A stretch of 55,891 nucleotides of DNA from Clostridia bacterium. GTDB taxonomy: Bacteria; Bacillota; Clostridia; Oscillospirales; Acutalibacteraceae. Below are positions 42,330 to 51,486 of the stretch, in pieces. The stretch covers positions 112,565 through 168,455 of the forward strand of contig JAGAJB010000008.1 of NCBI GenBank assembly GCA_017626295.1. The letters are read 5' to 3'. The notes beneath the pieces are model-generated. The model did no database searches and was not told the origin of the DNA. It worked only from the letters and a program-made list of their open reading frames with translations. Every line of letters starts with the position of its first letter. Position 1 is the first letter of the stretch. The translations under genes were made by a program, and so were the position numbers.

Positions 42330-44837
42330 TTGAAAACATCTTGTGATACAAACGGACTTACAACGGCACAGGCAAAAGAACTTCAAGAAATTCACGGTAA
42401 AAATACACTTGCCGATGAAAAGAAAGAAAGTTTTTTTAAAAGAATATTCAAAACTTTAACAGAGCCTATGTTTTTGCTCCTTATTATTTCATCAATTATC
42501 TACTTTATTCTCGGTGAACCTAAAGACGGGGCGGTTATGCTTGTTTTCGTAACATTCGTTATGGCTATCGACTTTTTACAGGAATTAAGAACGGACAAAT
42601 CACTTAACGCTTTAAAAAGTTTATCTGCCCCCGAAGCCACTGTAATAAGAGACGGAAAAGAAACTGAAATTCTTTCCGAGGATATTGTACCCGGTGACAT
42701 AATGCTGATTCACGAGGGAATCAAAATCCCTGCAGACGGCATCGTTTTAGAAAGTTCACCCATTACCGTTGATGAATCCACCCTTACAGGCGAAACCGAA
42801 TGTGTAATAAAAACACCGTTCAGAGAAAACTCCCACATTACTGATTATTGGCGAAAAGATTACTGTTATGCAGGAACTTTGGCAGTTCAGGGCTCTGCAA
42901 AAGTAAAAGTTACAAAAATCGGTAACCAAACCGAATACGGCAAAATAGGTAAAAGCGTAAATAAGGCCCCTGTCAAAAAATCGCCCTTACAAAATCAAAT
43001 TGATACACTTGTAAAAACCTGCACGGTTATAGCTATATTTTCTTGCATAATAACCTGTATTCTTACTTGGTTTACTGTTAATGATGTAACTGTTTCCAAC
43101 AGAGTGATTCAAAGTATTTTATCGGGTATAACACTTGCAATGGCTGTAATACCCGAAGAATTTCCTGTGGTACTTGCGGTATTTTTATCGATGGGAGCGT
43201 GGAGGCTTTCAAAGAAAAATGCTCTTATACGAAAACTTTCGGGAGTTGAAACATTGGGCGAAATATCGGTTTTATGTGTTGACAAAACAGGCACATTAAC
43301 CGAAAACAAAATGACCGTTGATAAAACCTGGACCTTAAATGAAAGCAAGGATTTTTTAATTAAATCAAGTGTTTCTGCCTGTGAAAGTGACCCTTATGAC
43401 CCTATGGAAAAGGCTATAATTAAACATTGCGAAGGAACTGTGGGAAGTTTTGAGCCTGACCCGATTTATAAAACTTACCCTTTTACCAACGAAACAAAAA
43501 TCGTTGGCTATGTAAGAGAAAGAAAAAGCGGTTACAGACTTTATGTTAAAGGAAGCACCGAAAGTTTAATGAAAATCAGCGAACTTTCAGACGGAGAAAA
43601 AGATGTTATAAATAAAAAAATACGCATTATGAGTAAAAAAGGACTGCGTGTAATTGCCGTAGGTTACAGAGATTATGAAAACAAAGAAGAACTTCCCGAA
43701 ACTCTGACGGAGAAATCCATTAACTTTTCGGGTTTAATAGCCCTTAACGACCCTTTGAGAAAAACAGTAAAAAGGGATATTGAAACGCTGAAAAAAGCAG
43801 GTATAAGAGTTGTCATGATTACAGGCGACAACGGCATCACCGCGGCTGCAATTGCAAAAAAAGCAGGTATTGAATATAAAAACATAATAAACGGCAATAC
43901 GATAGAAAAAATGACAGATACTGAACTTCAGGACGCGGTAAAAACCACATCTGTGTTTTCGAGAGTGATACCCGAACACAAAATGAGAATAATTAAAGCC
44001 CTCGGGGAAAACGGCGAAATTACCGCTATGATAGGTGACGGTGTAAACGATGCCGCCGCATTAAAATTTGCCGATATAGGTATAGCAATGGGCAAAAAAG
44101 GAAACGAAGTTTCAAGGGAAGCCGCCGACCTTATACTTTTAGACGAAAAGTTTTCAACTGTTATCGAAACAGTTAAAGACGGCAGACGAATTTATGACAA
44201 CATAAAAAAAGCGGTTGGTTATATTTTTTCAATTCATTTACCCATTATGCTTTCTGCACTTATTGCACCGCTTTTAACTATTACTACGGATAACCTTTTA
44301 CTTCTCCCCGTGCATATGGTACTTCTGGAATTACTCATAGACCCCACTTGTTCAATAGTTTTTGAACGCCAACCTGCCGAAGCGGATATTATGACACGAA
44401 AACCCCGTTCAAAAAATGAAAAAATCCTTACAAAAAGACTTTTAATAAAAAGCCTTTTGCAAGGAATGGGAATATTTACTTTTTCATTTATTCCCTATTT
44501 TTATTTGCTGATTAAAAACCCTTTACAGCCCGAATTTGCACGCTCCTTCGGTATTGCGGTTATTATTGTTGCAAATATCTTTTTAGTTCACGTAAACAGT
44601 TCCGAAACAGATTCAATTTTTAATAATTTAAAGAAACTGAAAAAAGATAAAATTATGATTATTGCAAATGCAGTAACATTTTTACTTCTCTTCTTAGTTC
44701 TGTACTCTCCCTTATCACAATTTTTAAACCTTGCTGCACTTTCATTACCGCAACTGATATTGGCTGTAATTTTCGGAATTATTTCTGTTTCCTGGTGGGA
44801 AATAGTCAAACTATATAAAAAAGCCGTTGCAACTTAA
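42330..44837 (+). CDS. P-type cation ATPase, probable Ni/Co exporter
   Basis: An 835-residue P-type ATPase. The phosphorylated aspartate is D318 (CVDKTGTLTEN); the hinge is GDGVNDAAALKFADIGIAMG (about 569-588); the A-domain TGE is in TLTGETECV. Membrane helix 4 reads PEEFPVV (275 on) where Ca-ATPases have PEGLP. Around ten helices are expected. The start TTG 42330 has AAAGGAG 8 bases upstream, and sequence 5' of it is the riboswitch, so a longer frame is excluded. NiCo control makes nickel or cobalt efflux the likely role; sequence alone would only say P2-type cation pump. Confidence 0.92.
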   Translation: MKTSCDTNGLTTAQAKELQEIHGKNTLADEKKESFFKRIFKTLTEPMFLLLIISSIIYFILGEPKDGAVMLVFVTFVMAIDFLQELRTDKSLNALKSLSAPEATVIRDGKETEILSEDIVPGDIMLIHEGIKIPADGIVLESSPITVDESTLTGETECVIKTPFRENSHITDYWRKDYCYAGTLAVQGSAKVKVTKIGNQTEYGKIGKSVNKAPVKKSPLQNQIDTLVKTCTVIAIFSCIITCILTWFTVNDVTVSNRVIQSILSGITLAMAVIPEEFPVVLAVFLSMGAWRLSKKNALIRKLSGVETLGEISVLCVDKTGTLTENKMTVDKTWTLNESKDFLIKSSVSACESDPYDPMEKAIIKHCEGTVGSFEPDPIYKTYPFTNETKIVGYVRERKSGYRLYVKGSTESLMKISELSDGEKDVINKKIRIMSKKGLRVIAVGYRDYENKEELPETLTEKSINFSGLIALNDPLRKTVKRDIETLKKAGIRVVMITGDNGITAAAIAKKAGIEYKNIINGNTIEKMTDTELQDAVKTTSVFSRVIPEHKMRIIKALGENGEITAMIGDGVNDAAALKFADIGIAMGKKGNEVSREAADLILLDEKFSTVIETVKDGRRIYDNIKKAVGYIFSIHLPIMLSALIAPLLTITTDNLLLLPVHMVLLELLIDPTCSIVFERQPAEADIMTRKPRSKNEKILTKRLLIKSLLQGMGIFTFSFIPYFYLLIKNPLQPEFARSFGIAVIIVANIFLVHVNSSETDSIFNNLKKLKKDKIMIIANAVTFLLLFLVLYSPLSQFLNLAALSLPQLILAVIFGIISVSWWEIVKLYKKAVAT

Positions 44838-44851
44838 TGCAACGACTTTTC
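44817..44851. terminator. Bidirectional terminator overlapping the ATPase stop
   Basis: AAAGCCGTTGCA / TGCAACGACTTT (one mismatch) around the stop codon region, with T-tract after and A-tract before. It separates the ATPase from the convergent dockerin gene. Confidence 0.75.
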
Positions 44852-44854
44852 ATT

Positions 44855-45514
44855 TTATACACCCTCAAAATAATCGGGATACTGAGTCATAACCTTCGTT
44901 TTAACAAGATTAAATACCAACATACCTTCAGCACCCTCGCAGTTATAGTTACCTGTAACAAGTTTACCACTTGTATAACTTATCTTTCTTTCGGGAGCAA
45001 GACCTATATGATAAACCCTGTAAAGATTATCCGGACTTTTTTCATAAGTAGTTTTACCGAACAGAGAAGATTTTCCGTTAAACTGCAAAACATAGTTTGT
45101 TCCGCTGTCGGGTACGGAATATATGGCAACAAGGGCTTTTGTATCAATATTGTATGTAGAAGCAATAAGTTTAATAAACTCATTGTTCGGGTCATCGGAA
45201 AGGTAGTTATCACCGTTCTTATTGGGAATAACCACACCGCCGATATTGGTTGCCTTTACAAGCGCCTGTGTTGCATCTTCAACGGAAATAATTCCGTCAC
45301 CGTTCATATCCGCAACTGTAATATTTTCTTCAATAATGCCCGATGCCATTTTCAAAATTTGGCGGGCATCCTGGGTATCAACCTTTCCGCTGCGGTCAAC
45401 ATCACCTAAAATAAGTTCGCCGTTTTCACCCTCAGCAAAAGCAACTACGGAAATGGAACTGAATAATATTACGAAACAAAGGAAAAGTGATAAAAAATTA
45501 AACTTCTTTTTCAT
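44855..45514 (-). CDS. Secreted protein with type I dockerin domain
   Basis: A 219-residue exported protein. Residues 1-27 are a signal peptide (KKK, hydrophobic run, VAFAEG). Residues 35-90 carry two calcium-binding F-hand repeats, DVDRSGKVDTQDARQIL and DMNGDGIISVEDATQAL, as in type I dockerins. Residues 100-219 form a domain I cannot identify, with SYTSGKLVTGNYNCEG. Dockerins attach to cohesin scaffolds, but none is visible here; solitary dockerins also occur in non-cellulosomal gut species. ATG 45514 follows AAAGGTG. Confidence 0.85.
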   Translation of the reverse strand: MKKKFNFLSLFLCFVILFSSISVVAFAEGENGELILGDVDRSGKVDTQDARQILKMASGIIEENITVADMNGDGIISVEDATQALVKATNIGGVVIPNKNGDNYLSDDPNNEFIKLIASTYNIDTKALVAIYSVPDSGTNYVLQFNGKSSLFGKTTYEKSPDNLYRVYHIGLAPERKISYTSGKLVTGNYNCEGAEGMLVFNLVKTKVMTQYPDYFEGV

Positions 45515-45541
45515 TATATTCACCTTTTCTTAATAACAATC

Positions 45542-46933
45542 TTATTGTTTAAAGAACTTACAGAAAGCACGGTAAGCCATATAAACGTCAAGTTTTGATA
45601 CAACCTCATAGGGTGCGTGCATGGAAAGAACAGGCACGCCTAAGTCGACTACGTCAACGTCAAGGTTTGCGATGTATTTTGCAACTGTTCCGCCACCGCC
45701 TGCATCGACTTTACCTAACTCGCCTATCTGCCATACTATACCGTCTGCATCAAGCATATTTCTGATTTTACCCATATACTCTGCAGAAGCATCACTTGTG
45801 CCACCTTTACCGCGAGCGCCTGTATACTTTGTGATAACAACGCCTTTGTTAAGGTAGGAAGTATTATTCTTTTCAAAAACGGAATTGAATGTGGGGTCGT
45901 AAGCCGAGTTAACGTCAGCAGAAAGACATTCACTTTTTGAAAGGACTTCAAAAACATCAAGTCCGTTTGCTTTTGCAATGTAAGCAATGAAATATTTAAG
46001 GTATGATGACTGCAAACCTGTGTTACCGTCAGAGCCTGTTTCTTCTTTGTCGGTAAGAACAGTAATAGCGGTATACTCGGGATTCTCTGTTGCGAAAGCC
46101 GCCATAGCAGCAGGATATGCGCAAACTCTGTCATCGTGACCGTATGAGCCGATAAGACTTCTGTCAAAGCCAATATCGTCAGCCTTGAAAGCAGGAACAA
46201 CCTCTAACTCTGCGCTGAGGAAATCTGCTTCTTTAATGCCGTATTTCTCGTTGAGTAACTTGAGAATATTGAGTTTAACAAGTTCACTGCCCTCATCACT
46301 CTTAAAAGGACGGCTACCTACAATAACATTAAGTTCTTCGCCTGAAATACCCTCGGATAAAGTTCTTTTACCCTGTTCTGCACCGAGATGGGGAAGAATA
46401 TCGGAAATAACGAATTTAGGTTCGCCCTCTTCCTCACCTATTTTAACGGTAACTTTTGTACCGTCATTTTTTATAATTACACCGTGGAGTGCAAGAGGAA
46501 TTGCAACCCACTGATATTTTTTAATACCGCCGTAGTAATGGGTCTTGAAAAGTGCTAATTCATCACTTTCGTAAAGGGGGTTGGGTTTAAGGTCAAGGCG
46601 TGGTGAATCAATATGAGCCGCCGCAATTTTAACACCCTCGGTAAGACTCTTTTTACCCATTACAGCAAGGATTATTGCTTTATCGCGGTTTACAAAATAA
46701 ACCTTCTCCCCTGCTTTGTACTGTTTGTAGGGGTCAAACTCGGAAAAGCCTCTTTTTTTTGCTTCTTCCTTTACGATTTCGGTTGCTTCACGCTCGGTTT
46801 TTGCACCGTTAAGGAAAGTTTTATAACCCTCGCAGAATTCGTCTGCTTTCTTTATATCTTCATCGCTGATAACCGTTGCTGCGTGCTTCGGTTTATAACA
46901 AAGTTCTTTTTTGAGTTCTTCAACTGTTGCCAT
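45542..46933 (-). CDS. M18 family aminopeptidase
   Basis: A 463-residue dinuclear-zinc aminopeptidase. Metal-binding and catalytic residues sit in AAHIDSPRLDLK, SYGHDDRVC, DKEETGSDG and the late SMHAPYEV. M18 enzymes release N-terminal acidic or neutral residues from peptides in the cytoplasm. Length matches the family. ATG follows GGAGG. Its start codon region overlaps the upstream SLT gene by 14 bases, beginning an eight-gene minus-strand run. Confidence 0.95.
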   Translation of the reverse strand: MATVEELKKELCYKPKHAATVISDEDIKKADEFCEGYKTFLNGAKTEREATEIVKEEAKKRGFSEFDPYKQYKAGEKVYFVNRDKAIILAVMGKKSLTEGVKIAAAHIDSPRLDLKPNPLYESDELALFKTHYYGGIKKYQWVAIPLALHGVIIKNDGTKVTVKIGEEEGEPKFVISDILPHLGAEQGKRTLSEGISGEELNVIVGSRPFKSDEGSELVKLNILKLLNEKYGIKEADFLSAELEVVPAFKADDIGFDRSLIGSYGHDDRVCAYPAAMAAFATENPEYTAITVLTDKEETGSDGNTGLQSSYLKYFIAYIAKANGLDVFEVLSKSECLSADVNSAYDPTFNSVFEKNNTSYLNKGVVITKYTGARGKGGTSDASAEYMGKIRNMLDADGIVWQIGELGKVDAGGGGTVAKYIANLDVDVVDLGVPVLSMHAPYEVVSKLDVYMAYRAFCKFFKQ

Positions 46934-47531
46934 TTTCTTTATCCTCCGTTAATGATTTATTTTCCAAATCATAAATATTGCAATATCTTTCCCGAACTTT
47001 CAAAACTTTTTCGGCATAAAAATCGGTATCGTTATAGGGTATAACATCAAGTTTTTTACCGTCAGAAGAATACCTCGGGTCGCTCAACCATTCGTTCACC
47101 CTGCCCCTGCCTGCGTGATAGGCGGCAAGTGCGGTTTTTGTGTCACCGAATTCATCAAGTAAATACCGCAAGAAAAATGCGCCGTATTTTACAGAAACTA
47201 CAGGCTCAAAAAGTGCATCGTCCTCATAACTTTCGCCTGTTTTGGTCTGAAGCCACTGAAAAGTTTCGGGTGTAATCTGCGTAAGACCTTTTGCTCCTAC
47301 TGATGATACCGCGTTTTTGTCGAATCCGCTTTCGGTTTCTATAAGTGCATATAAAAGTGCTTCGTCCAAATCGTAGATTTCGGCATTTCGGGATATTTCC
47401 TCCGAATAACTTCGCGGATACACCGTCTGTAACACAAGGCTTACTGCATTATATATTATTATAACTGAAACTGTCAATAATAGCAATACAAGTAAAACGA
47501 GTTTAATTTTATTTTCAGTTCGCTCTTTCAC
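46920..47531 (-). CDS. Membrane-anchored lytic transglycosylase (SLT)
   Basis: A 203-residue protein with an N-terminal membrane helix (residues 11-33) and a soluble lytic transglycosylase domain. The catalytic glutamate is E67 (IETESGF), with GAKGLTQITPET and AAYHAGRGRV completing the GLMQ/AYNAG motifs. It cleaves peptidoglycan to 1,6-anhydro products. The start is GTG with AGGAGA 11 bases before it. Gap to coaE is 3 bases. Confidence 0.92.
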   Translation of the reverse strand: MKERTENKIKLVLLVLLLLTVSVIIIYNAVSLVLQTVYPRSYSEEISRNAEIYDLDEALLYALIETESGFDKNAVSSVGAKGLTQITPETFQWLQTKTGESYEDDALFEPVVSVKYGAFFLRYLLDEFGDTKTALAAYHAGRGRVNEWLSDPRYSSDGKKLDVIPYNDTDFYAEKVLKVRERYCNIYDLENKSLTEDKENGNS

Positions 47532-47534
47532 TGA

Positions 47535-48119
47535 TTAAAAAATCTCCTTTTCAACAGATGAAAGTTCATCTGCAAGTATAAAAGGTTCGTAATTATTTAT
47601 AACGTAATCTGCTTCAGAAATATAAAAATCGTCTTCTTTTTGACCGTTTATGCGAATAAGGGCATCTTTTTCGGAAATATTATCCCTCTCCATAATACGC
47701 TCTTTACGTACTGAAACGGGTGCGTGGACCACTATTAAAACATCACATTCATCGGCAAAACCCGACTCAATAATAGCCGCCGCATCCACCACCACAACAT
47801 TATATGAAGAAAAAGCCTTTTCTGCCTCTTTGTGTATGGCGGTATTTATTGCAGGGTGCATTATTGAATTTAATTTATTTGTATTTTCGGGTGTACCGAA
47901 AGCCGCCTCGGCAAGTTTTTTTCTGTTAAGCGTGCCGTTTTCATTGAGTATATCCCCGAAAGTTTCACAGAGTTTCGGAAGAAGAGTTTTGTCGGTATCA
48001 AGCACTTCTCTTGCAACAATATCCCCATCTATAACATATGCACCTTTTTTTAAAAGATATTCGCTGACGGTGGATTTTCCTGCACCTGTTTTACCTGTAA
48101 GACCTACAAGTTTTTTCAT
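47535..48119 (-). CDS. coaE: Dephospho-CoA kinase
   Basis: A 194-residue kinase for the last step of CoA synthesis. P-loop GKTGAGKST is at residues 9-17; IDGDIVAREV and HPAI are conserved CoaE segments, and the lid and helical CoA-binding parts follow (RNNISEKDALIRI-like). Its ATG overlaps the tsaC stop (ATGA). Confidence 0.95.
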   Translation of the reverse strand: MKKLVGLTGKTGAGKSTVSEYLLKKGAYVIDGDIVAREVLDTDKTLLPKLCETFGDILNENGTLNRKKLAEAAFGTPENTNKLNSIMHPAINTAIHKEAEKAFSSYNVVVVDAAAIIESGFADECDVLIVVHAPVSVRKERIMERDNISEKDALIRINGQKEDDFYISEADYVINNYEPFILADELSSVEKEIF

Positions 48120-49147
48120 ACGTCTATCACCTTAAATCCTGCCGCGCGGAGAAGTCTGTTTAAAACGGCAAGGTTATCGTCGTTGCTTTCATCGGGACAT
48201 CGCACAAAACAACGCTTTGCACCGATTTCATCAAGATACCTTAAGGAATCAAAAAGCGCGTGGGAAAGTTCCCTGTAATTACGGTCAACACCGTATGTAA
48301 TAAAGGGAATCTCAACTCCCTCACCCTCACCGCTGAACACCATTGCGTAAGTTTCACCGTCATTGTGTTCATTTACGAAATCGCAAAAATCTTTGTAATC
48401 TCCGCGGACAAGCGAAATGCTGGCATCGGGTGAATAATGTTTATACTTCATACCCGGTGAAGATACTTTCTCCCCTGCTTTTAAGGGATTAAGTACCGCA
48501 TCATCAACCTCAACTTCACCCAGAACGCTTTTAAGTTGCGAAAGTGTAATATTACCGGGTCTTAAAAGTCTGGGCTTTTCGGCAGCAAGGGTTATGACCG
48601 TTGATTCAACCCCCTCATCACATTCGCCACCGTCAATAATCATAGGCACTCTGCCCTTTAAATCTTTGTAAACGTGTTCCGCTTTTGTGGGACTCGGTTT
48701 TCCCGAAAGGTTTGCAGAGGGTGCCGCAAGGGGTAAACCGCTGATTTTTATTAAAGTTCTTGCAATGGGGTGTGACGGACATCTGACCGCAACGGTAGGA
48801 AGCCCCCCCGTAACGCAAAGAGGTACTTTATCGGACTTTGGAAGTATCATAGTAAGAGGGCCGGGCCAGAATTCATTTGCGAGTTTCTTTGCAGTTTCGG
48901 GTACTTCACTTACAAGGTCAAATATTTCTGAAAACTCGGAAATATGAACTATAAGGGGGTTATCCTGCGGTCTGCCCTTTGCTTCAAATATTCGTTTTAC
49001 CGCCTCGGGTGAATAGGCATTACCCGCAAGACCGTAAACGGTTTCGGTGGGTATACCCACAACCTGACTTTCTCTTAGAAGTTCGGCGGCTTTCACATAT
49101 TTTTCTTCACCGTCTGTGACGGTTAATTTTATAAGTTCTGTATTCAC
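48116..49147 (-). CDS. tsaC: Threonylcarbamoyl-AMP synthase (Sua5/YwlC type)
   Basis: A 343-residue protein: a YrdC domain (residues 10-200, with PTETVYGLAGNA, KGRPQDNPLIVHI and SANLSGKPSPT) followed by a linker (SPGMKYKHYSPD) and a Sua5 C-terminal domain. It makes the threonylcarbamoyl-AMP used for t6A37 in ANN-reading tRNAs. The start is GTG with GAGGAA upstream. In one run with coaE and prfA, a common arrangement. Confidence 0.95.
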   Translation of the reverse strand: MNTELIKLTVTDGEEKYVKAAELLRESQVVGIPTETVYGLAGNAYSPEAVKRIFEAKGRPQDNPLIVHISEFSEIFDLVSEVPETAKKLANEFWPGPLTMILPKSDKVPLCVTGGLPTVAVRCPSHPIARTLIKISGLPLAAPSANLSGKPSPTKAEHVYKDLKGRVPMIIDGGECDEGVESTVITLAAEKPRLLRPGNITLSQLKSVLGEVEVDDAVLNPLKAGEKVSSPGMKYKHYSPDASISLVRGDYKDFCDFVNEHNDGETYAMVFSGEGEGVEIPFITYGVDRNYRELSHALFDSLRYLDEIGAKRCFVRCPDESNDDNLAVLNRLLRAAGFKVIDV

Positions 49148-49148
49148 T

Positions 49149-50219
49149 TTATTCCTCTGATGATTTTAATTTTTCTGCAGTATCCGCAGTAATAAGAGCA
49201 TCAATAATTTCGTCAATATCGCCGTTCATAATGGCTTCGATTTTATAAAGGGTTAAGCCGATACGGTGGTCTGACACACGCCCTTGAGGGAAATTGTACG
49301 TTCTTATTCTTTCACTTCTGTCGCCTGTGCCGACTTGTGAACGGCGTTCGTCGGCAATTTCGGCATTTTGTTTTTCACGCTCTGCATCAAGAAGTCTTGA
49401 ACGGAGAATTTTCATTGCTCTTTCCCTGTTTTTGTGCTGACTGCGTTCATCCTGGCACTCAACAACCGTTCCTGTGGGGATGTGAGTAATTCTTATAGCA
49501 GACTCTGTTTTATTAACGTGCTGACCGCCTGCACCGCTTGAACGGTAGGTGTCTATCTGTAAATCCGTAGGGTCAATATCTATATCAACTTCCTGCGCTT
49601 CGGGAAGAACGGCAACGGTAACGGTAGAAGTATGGATTCTTCCGCCCGATTCGGTTTCGGGTACACGCTGAACGCGGTGAACACCGCTTTCAAACTTAAA
49701 GCGTGAATATGCGCCCTCACCCTCTATCATAAAACTGATTTCTTTAATACCGCCTAAACCTGTTTCGTTGACGGAGAGCACATCAGGATGCCAACCGCGA
49801 CCCTCGGAGTACATAGAATACATTCTGAAAAGCGAGTTCGCGAAAAGTGCCGCTTCCTCACCGCCTGCACCTGCGCGGATTTCAATAATAACGTTTTTAT
49901 CGTCATTGGGGTCTTTGGGAAGAAGTAAAACTTTGAGTTTTTCGGTTAATTCCTGTGCTTTTTCTTTACTTTCTTCGATTTCAAGTTCCAACATTTCCTG
50001 AAGTTCTTTATCAGGGTGTTCCGAAAGCATTTCTTTAGCCGCTTCACCATTTTCTACGGTGTTTTTATATTCTCTGAATGTTTCTACTATTGGTGTTAAG
50101 TTTTTTAATTCACGCATAAGTTCTGCGTATTTAGACTGGTCGGAAACGGTTTCGGGCAAACAAAGTAAATCGTTCACCTTTACAAAACGCGCTTCAACCT
50201 GTTCAAGTTTATCAAGCAT
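49149..50219 (-). CDS. prfA: Peptide chain release factor 1
   Basis: A 356-residue RF1. The GGQ motif is at residues 231-233 ([11 protein letters not shown]); the anticodon-reading region ahead of it and the coiled-coil N terminus are normal. It ends translation at UAA and UAG. It overlaps the DUF951 gene by 8 bases and precedes tsaC by 1 base. RF1 rather than RF2 because the frame is continuous with no internal stop and the length and N terminus fit RF1. Confidence 0.95.
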   Translation of the reverse strand: MLDKLEQVEARFVKVNDLLCLPETVSDQSKYAELMRELKNLTPIVETFREYKNTVENGEAAKEMLSEHPDKELQEMLELEIEESKEKAQELTEKLKVLLLPKDPNDDKNVIIEIRAGAGGEEAALFANSLFRMYSMYSEGRGWHPDVLSVNETGLGGIKEISFMIEGEGAYSRFKFESGVHRVQRVPETESGGRIHTSTVTVAVLPEAQEVDIDIDPTDLQIDTYRSSGAGGQHVNKTESAIRITHIPTGTVVECQDERSQHKNRERAMKILRSRLLDAEREKQNAEIADERRSQVGTGDRSERIRTYNFPQGRVSDHRIGLTLYKIEAIMNGDIDEIIDALITADTAEKLKSSEE

Positions 50220-50403
50220 CGGTATTCTCCCTGATTATCTTTTTAATATTTTTCTCCGCTTTTACGCGGGGAATAAGGAATTCGCGTTCGCATCCGCAAC
50301 AACGCAAACGAAAATCCATACCGGAACGCAAAACAAGAAACTGTTTTGTGCCACAGGGATGCTGTTTTTTCATTTCTAAAATATCTCCGACGCGGACATC
50401 CAC
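50212..50403 (-). CDS. DUF951 family protein
   Basis: A 63-residue protein: [14 protein letters not shown] at the start, then cysteine-containing [15 protein letters not shown]. This matches the small DUF951 family of Firmicutes, often beside translation genes. The cysteines suggest a zinc-ribbon-like fold. GTG start with GGAGGG upstream; its end overlaps prfA. Function unknown. Confidence 0.85.
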   Translation of the reverse strand: MDVRVGDILEMKKQHPCGTKQFLVLRSGMDFRLRCCGCEREFLIPRVKAEKNIKKIIRENTDA

Positions 50404-50499
50404 AAAAATCCCTCCGATTTTAAATTTATGAAATATTGTAACATACTTTTACATAAAATTAAAGAGCAAGATAAAAATAAATGAAAACAGGTGAAATCT

Positions 50500-51420
50500 A
50501 TGATGTCATATCTTCCCGAGGGTTTTTTACTGAACACAAAAGAGAATAAATATTATCTATCTTCAATGGAGAATTTCAACAGAGCATTTTTTGAGAAAGC
50601 GCCCCTTGAACAACGCGCCGCATACTGTGACTGCGAACATAATTTACATATTGATTTCGGATTTATTCACGGCATAATTCCCCGAGAAGAATGTGCGCTT
50701 GGTATAAGCGAAGGCACAACCCGAGATATTGCAATAATCGCAAGGGTAAATAAACCCGTTCGCTTTGTTATAGAGGAAATAAGAGAATACAACAACAAAA
50801 AAACTGCAATACTCAGCAGAAAAAAACTGCAAAACGATTTTAACGAAAATTATCTTCCTACACTTTCACCCGGTGATATAATTGATGCGCGTGTAACACA
50901 CCTCGAAAACTTCGGTGTTTTTTGTGACATCGGTTGCGGTGTAAACGCACTTTTACCTATTGATAACATCTCCGTTTCCCGTATTCCCCACCCGTCCGTA
51001 AGATTTACAACAGGTGACGATATTAAAGTAATCGTAAAAGCCTTTGACGACAGCGGAAGAGTTACACTAAGTCACAAAGAACTGCTCGGAACATGGGAAG
51101 AAAACGCCTCGTTTTTTAATGTGGGCGAAACCGTAAGCGGTATTGTAAGAAGTATTGAAAGTTACGGTGTATTCGTTGAACTTACACCAAACCTTTCGGG
51201 GCTTGCTGAATACACCAACGACGTTTCCGAAGGTCAGCACACAAGCGTGTACATAAAAAGTATTATCCCCGAAAAAATGAAATTCAAACTGATTATAGTA
51301 GATGCTTTCGATGCTCAATACCCTCGCAAAAAACCCCATTATTTCTTAAAAGAAGGTCATATTGACTATTTCCGTTACTCCCCCGAAAACTGCATAAAAA
51401 ATATTGACACAACCTTTTAA
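50500..51420 (+). CDS. S1 RNA-binding domain protein (RpsA-like)
   Basis: A 306-residue protein with at least two clear S1 folds in the second half: GDIIDARVTHLENFGVFCDIG (about 122-142) and ETVSGIVRSIESYGVFVEL (about 205-223). The N-terminal 110 residues are an additional divergent S1-like region. It resembles short S1-type proteins of Firmicutes that bind RNA or the ribosome; it is not a full six-domain S1. ATG 50500 has AGGTG 6 bases upstream. Divergent from the DUF951-prfA run. Confidence 0.85.
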   Translation: MMSYLPEGFLLNTKENKYYLSSMENFNRAFFEKAPLEQRAAYCDCEHNLHIDFGFIHGIIPREECALGISEGTTRDIAIIARVNKPVRFVIEEIREYNNKKTAILSRKKLQNDFNENYLPTLSPGDIIDARVTHLENFGVFCDIGCGVNALLPIDNISVSRIPHPSVRFTTGDDIKVIVKAFDDSGRVTLSHKELLGTWEENASFFNVGETVSGIVRSIESYGVFVELTPNLSGLAEYTNDVSEGQHTSVYIKSIIPEKMKFKLIIVDAFDAQYPRKKPHYFLKEGHIDYFRYSPENCIKNIDTTF

Positions 51421-51427
51421 TATTTTC

Positions 51428-51456
51428 TTGTAAAACGAATTACTGTATTGTATAAT
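51428..51456 (+). promoter_or_regulatory. Promoter of the aldo/keto reductase-GH36 operon
   Basis: TTGTAA (51428-51433) and TATAAT (51451-51456) are 17 bases apart, 30 bases before the reductase start. Confidence 0.7.
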
Positions 51457-51486
51457 TATTAAAACTCTCTGTTTGGAGGAAAAATT

